A stretch of DNA of 43,228 nucleotides from an uncultured Flavobacteriales bacterium (lineage in GTDB: Bacteria > Bacteroidota > Bacteroidia > Flavobacteriales_D > Crocinitomicaceae). Of this stretch, positions 41,383 to 43,228 are shown piece after piece. The DNA lies in the NCBI GenBank assembly GCA_903945495.1, contig CAJAVU010000018.1, forward strand, positions 1-43,228, given 5' to 3'. The first letter of the stretch is position 1; the number at the start of each line of letters is the position of its first letter. Both the position numbers and the translations under genes were made by a program. Below the pieces are notes generated by a model that ran no database searches, was not told where the DNA came from, and worked only from the letters and a program-made list of their open reading frames with translations.

Positions 41383-41787
41383 ATGCTACGAAAAATTGAA
41401 CATCTTGGAATCGCAGTAAAAAGTATTGACGATTCACTTAAGACTTTTGAAACGCTGTTGGGAAGTAAGTGCTACAAAATTGAAGAAGTTGCATCTGAGG
41501 GCGTGAAAACAGCTTTTATCCAAGTAGGAGAATCGAAAATTGAATTATTAGAAGCAACAAACCCTGATTCACCAATTGCAAAATATTTGGAGAAAAAAGG
41601 TCCGGGAATTCATCATATCGCTTTTGATGTAGAAAACATCGAAACGGAAATAGAGCGTTTAACAAACGAAGGTTTTACATTGATTCATACTTCGCCAAAA
41701 GATGGAGCAGACAATAAAAAAATCGCTTTCTTGCACCCTAAATCGACCGAAAGTATCTTGGTAGAGTTGTGTCAAGAAAAAAGTTGA
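41383..41787 (+). CDS. mce: Methylmalonyl-CoA epimerase
   Basis: A 134-residue vicinal-oxygen-chelate enzyme that interconverts the 2R and 2S forms of methylmalonyl-CoA in propionate metabolism. Conserved metal ligands and motifs are visible: EHLGIAV near the start, GPGIHHIAFDVENI in the middle and ILVELCQ at the end. The length is typical. It has almost no leader: a strong terminator ends six bases upstream, so it depends on read-through or on a promoter embedded in the T run (TTTTTTTG resembles a -7 box). Its last 16 bases overlap the end of the convergent HAD gene. No mutase gene lies in the window. Confidence 0.93.
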   Translation: MLRKIEHLGIAVKSIDDSLKTFETLLGSKCYKIEEVASEGVKTAFIQVGESKIELLEATNPDSPIAKYLEKKGPGIHHIAFDVENIETEIERLTNEGFTLIHTSPKDGADNKKIAFLHPKSTESILVELCQEKS

Positions 41788-42380
41788 TACAAATCTTCTG
41801 GATTTTTCAAGTGTTCTGCGATTAAACCAATTGACTTTGCTCCCTCAATGTGTTGAATTGAGTCGTCCACAAATAAAGTCTTCGCAGGATTTAAATGATT
41901 CTCTTTACAGACAAATTCAAAGATCTCAGCATTCGGTTTACGCATCTTAATTTCATTTGAAAAATATAGTTGCGTAAAAAAATGTTCCATCGGCAAGTCT
42001 GTCACTTTTGCAAATTCTCTTCGAACTGCTGGAACATGGAGTTCATTTGTATTGCTTAAGAGAAAAACAGGGTAGCGATCTTTTAAGGTTTCAAGTAAGG
42101 CTAATTTCTTTAGTGGAACATCTAGAATCATCGCATTCCACGCATGAACAACTTTGTTTGGTGTTGTTCCTTGTTTTAAATGGGGTAGAAGACTATTGAC
42201 AAAATGTTGAGCAGATACTTGACCTGTTTCGAAATTGTCAAATAAATTGGTTTGTGCTGCTTGAGAATAAACAGTATTGAAATCTTTCATTCCCAATGCT
42301 TCAAAAGCATGAATCGTTTTGTTGTAATCGAGATTGATAATCACACCTCCTAAATCCAAAATTACTGCATCATAAGCCAT
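41772..42380 (-). CDS. HAD-superfamily phosphatase
   Basis: A 202-residue cytoplasmic hydrolase of the YihX-like class. Motif I is DAVILDLGGVIINLD (the catalytic aspartates are in D-L-G-G: the usual DxD second Asp is replaced, as in YihX-type DxGGV proteins), motif II is FLLSNTNE, and motif IV is LFVDDSIQHIEGAKSIG. It probably dephosphorylates a sugar or nucleotide phosphate. ATG at 42380 is preferred: the longer in-frame reading would start inside the upstream terminator. A -7-like box ends four bases before the ATG. It overlaps mce by 16 bases, tail to tail. Confidence 0.88.
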   Translation of the reverse strand: MAYDAVILDLGGVIINLDYNKTIHAFEALGMKDFNTVYSQAAQTNLFDNFETGQVSAQHFVNSLLPHLKQGTTPNKVVHAWNAMILDVPLKKLALLETLKDRYPVFLLSNTNELHVPAVRREFAKVTDLPMEHFFTQLYFSNEIKMRKPNAEIFEFVCKENHLNPAKTLFVDDSIQHIEGAKSIGLIAEHLKNPEDLYQLFS

Positions 42381-42384
42381 AGTG

Positions 42385-42392
42385 CAAATAAA
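42385..42392 (-). promoter_or_regulatory. Possible -7 element of the HAD gene
   Basis: TTTATTTG on the minus strand, one mismatch to TAnnTTTG, four bases before the ATG at 42380. Confidence 0.35.
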
Positions 42393-42393
42393 T

Positions 42394-42424
42394 AAAAAAA
42401 GGATGAGAAAATTCCCATCCTTTT
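42394..42424 (-). terminator. Terminator of the YceI gene
   Basis: AAAAGGATG and CATCCTTTT (9 bp) around a 10-base loop, followed on the minus strand by seven T. Confidence 0.85.
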
Positions 42425-42442
42425 CCAATAACTAAGGTTATC

Positions 42443-43036
42443 TTATTTTTTGTTTAAGCTCAAATTCAAATCAAAAGAAATTGTAGGCAAAACGTGCTCA
42501 GTTGACCCTGGCTCTGGTTGCATTCCTTTCATGTTCAATTTAGAAAAATCAACATCGAATTTCCCTTTGATTGTTGCATTTTTGTCATCAGATGTCAATT
42601 TAACAGCAATATCTTGTTTAAGTTCAACTCCTCTAACACTGATTGTTGTAGCTAATTTTCCGTTTTCATAACCGTTTACAGTAACGTTTACTTCTGGGAA
42701 ATCTGCAACAAAGAAAAATGATGTGTCTTTCAAGTGACCAACCAACATTGGTAATTTGTCTGCAGGAACGTTAGGATCTTTTGAATCAATAGAATTCATG
42801 TCAATTTTAAATGAACCAGCAACCAATTTGTCACCTTCCATTTCAATTGAACCTTCAGTTACGTTTACAGATCCAACGTGGAAATATTGTGGATTTTTAC
42901 TTCCTGTCCACTCCAATGTTGATGCTTTAGCATCCAATGTGTAAGTTACTTTTTCTGCAGCCTCTTCTTCTGAAACGCCACAAGAAACCAATGAAATTGC
43001 AGCAGCTGCAACGAATAATAAGTTAAATGCTTTCAT
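42443..43036 (-). CDS. YceI-family lipoprotein
   Basis: A 197-residue lipid-binding lipocalin-like protein. The signal MKAFNLLFVAAAAISLVSCG has a lipobox VSC. The family signature is present: YTLDAKASTLEWTGSKN, then GSFKIDMNSIDSKDPNVP, FPEVNVTVNGYENG and a C-terminal FDLNLSLNKK. YceI proteins bind isoprenoid chains in the periplasm and are often stress- or alkali-induced. ATG at 43036 is preferred; an in-frame ATG at 43096 would put the promoter inside the gene. It has its own promoter and terminator. Confidence 0.9.
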   Translation of the reverse strand: MKAFNLLFVAAAAISLVSCGVSEEEAAEKVTYTLDAKASTLEWTGSKNPQYFHVGSVNVTEGSIEMEGDKLVAGSFKIDMNSIDSKDPNVPADKLPMLVGHLKDTSFFFVADFPEVNVTVNGYENGKLATTISVRGVELKQDIAVKLTSDDKNATIKGKFDVDFSKLNMKGMQPEPGSTEHVLPTISFDLNLSLNKK

Positions 43037-43055
43037 ATGTTTATGTTTTTTTTGA

Positions 43056-43087
43056 CAAATATACAAAATTAAATATACCATGGTAAA
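43056..43087 (-). promoter_or_regulatory. Promoter of the YceI gene
   Basis: On the minus strand TTTA (43084-43087), 20 bases, then TATATTTG (43056-43063). Leader of about 16 bases to the ATG at 43036. Confidence 0.6.
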
Positions 43088-43098
43088 TAAAACCATGA

Positions 43099-43228
43099 AT
43101 TATTTTTAATTTCTTAAAAAAGATTGAAAATGCCAAAACCGAAACAGTAAAAGTTTATGGGAATTGCGGTATGTGTGAGAAAACAATTGAAGCTGCCGCC
43201 AACGAAAAGAAAAAAGTGGAAGCAGATT
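43099..43228 (+). CDS. Heavy-metal-associated (HMA) domain protein, 5' part, start not resolved
   Basis: The frame open from 43099 to the window end encodes an HMA metal-binding motif: ETVKVYGNCGMCEKTIEAA, with the CxxC metal pair in GNCGMC. In Bacteroidota this form usually follows a signal peptide in small copper/heavy-metal chaperone-like proteins. Here an in-frame stop (TGA, 43096-43098) precedes it and no ATG, GTG or TTG is found upstream of the motif. If one T were removed from the run 43103-43107, the ATG at 43095 would come into frame and give MNYFNFLKKIENAKTETV. So it may be a frameshifted gene, a sequence error or a 5'-truncated remnant. The gene continues beyond the window. Confidence 0.55.
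   Translation, partial: MIFNFLKKIENAKTETVKVYGNCGMCEKTIEAAANEKKKVEAD

Noticed and set aside
42381-42428. Longer N-terminus for the HAD phosphatase
   Set aside because: It would start inside the YceI terminator and add a hydrophobic stretch not expected in this soluble family.
1-43228. CRISPR arrays, insertion sequences, prophage or conjugative genes
   Set aside because: No regularly spaced direct repeats, transposase, integrase, phage structural or transfer genes were found on either strand.

Overview
The window looks like chromosomal DNA of an AT-rich member of the Bacteroidota, most likely Flavobacteriales and possibly Crocinitomicaceae/Fluviicola-like; the family-level guess is only an impression from protein content. 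The lines of evidence are: Por/type IX secretion C-terminal sorting domains, a TonB-dependent receptor with an N-terminal carboxypeptidase-regulatory-like domain, Omp28/DUF6029/YwqK/CotH-type proteins typical of the phylum, the acpP-fabF-rnc and bcp-recA gene orders, few Shine-Dalgarno sequences, and many copies of the Bacteroidota promoter (-33 TTTG, about 18-20 bases, -7 TAnnTTTG).

Layout. 1-2.4 kb (minus): an outer-membrane Wzi/RemB-like protein and cysQ. 2.5-3.3 kb (minus): a small T9SS cargo protein. 3.5-6.9 kb (plus): a three-gene operon of a secreted TlpA thioredoxin, a DUF6029 outer-membrane protein and an Omp28-like CxxC lipoprotein. 7-7.7 kb: a 65-residue protein and a stand-alone biotin carrier protein meeting at a bidirectional terminator. 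7.8-13.2 kb (plus): M1 aminopeptidase lipoprotein, bcp-recA, and a diacylglycerol-kinase-like lipid kinase. 13.2-16.9 kb: LD-carboxypeptidase, a 53-codon secreted basic peptide gene, tRNA-Leu(CAA) and a large CotH-kinase T9SS protein. 16.9-23.4 kb (plus): hutI, a TraB/GumN-like protein, and a tight pair of AAA_14/DUF4143 ATPase and AddB-like PD-(D/E)XK nuclease. 23.4-26.2 kb (minus): a structured RNA/terminator, a secreted ankyrin protein and a small acidic protein. 26.3-30 kb: LysE exporter, MORN-variant/YwqK protein, marC and purN. 30-36.1 kb: acpP-fabF-rnc, a secreted protein, yraN, and an rsuA/rluB-type pseudouridine synthase followed by a lipoprotein and an outer-membrane protein. 36.1-40.3 kb (minus): an operon of a peptide-type substrate-binding lipoprotein and a TonB-dependent receptor. 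40.5-43.2 kb: a secreted protein, methylmalonyl-CoA epimerase, a HAD phosphatase, a YceI lipoprotein and the start of a heavy-metal-associated domain protein cut by the window edge.

The region is mostly core genome: no insertion sequence, prophage, CRISPR array or integrase was seen. The items most worth a second look are the TlpA-DUF6029-Omp28 redox operon, the ATPase/nuclease pair with a degenerate Walker B and an incomplete Fe-S cysteine motif, a minus-strand structured RNA with a cUUCGg loop (23441-23507), an rnc gene with no ATG/GTG/TTG start, promoters that sit directly on start codons (likely leaderless mRNAs), several convergent gene pairs whose stop codons touch or overlap, the orphan SBP/TonB-receptor operon, and the small Lys/His-rich secreted peptide at 14327-14488.
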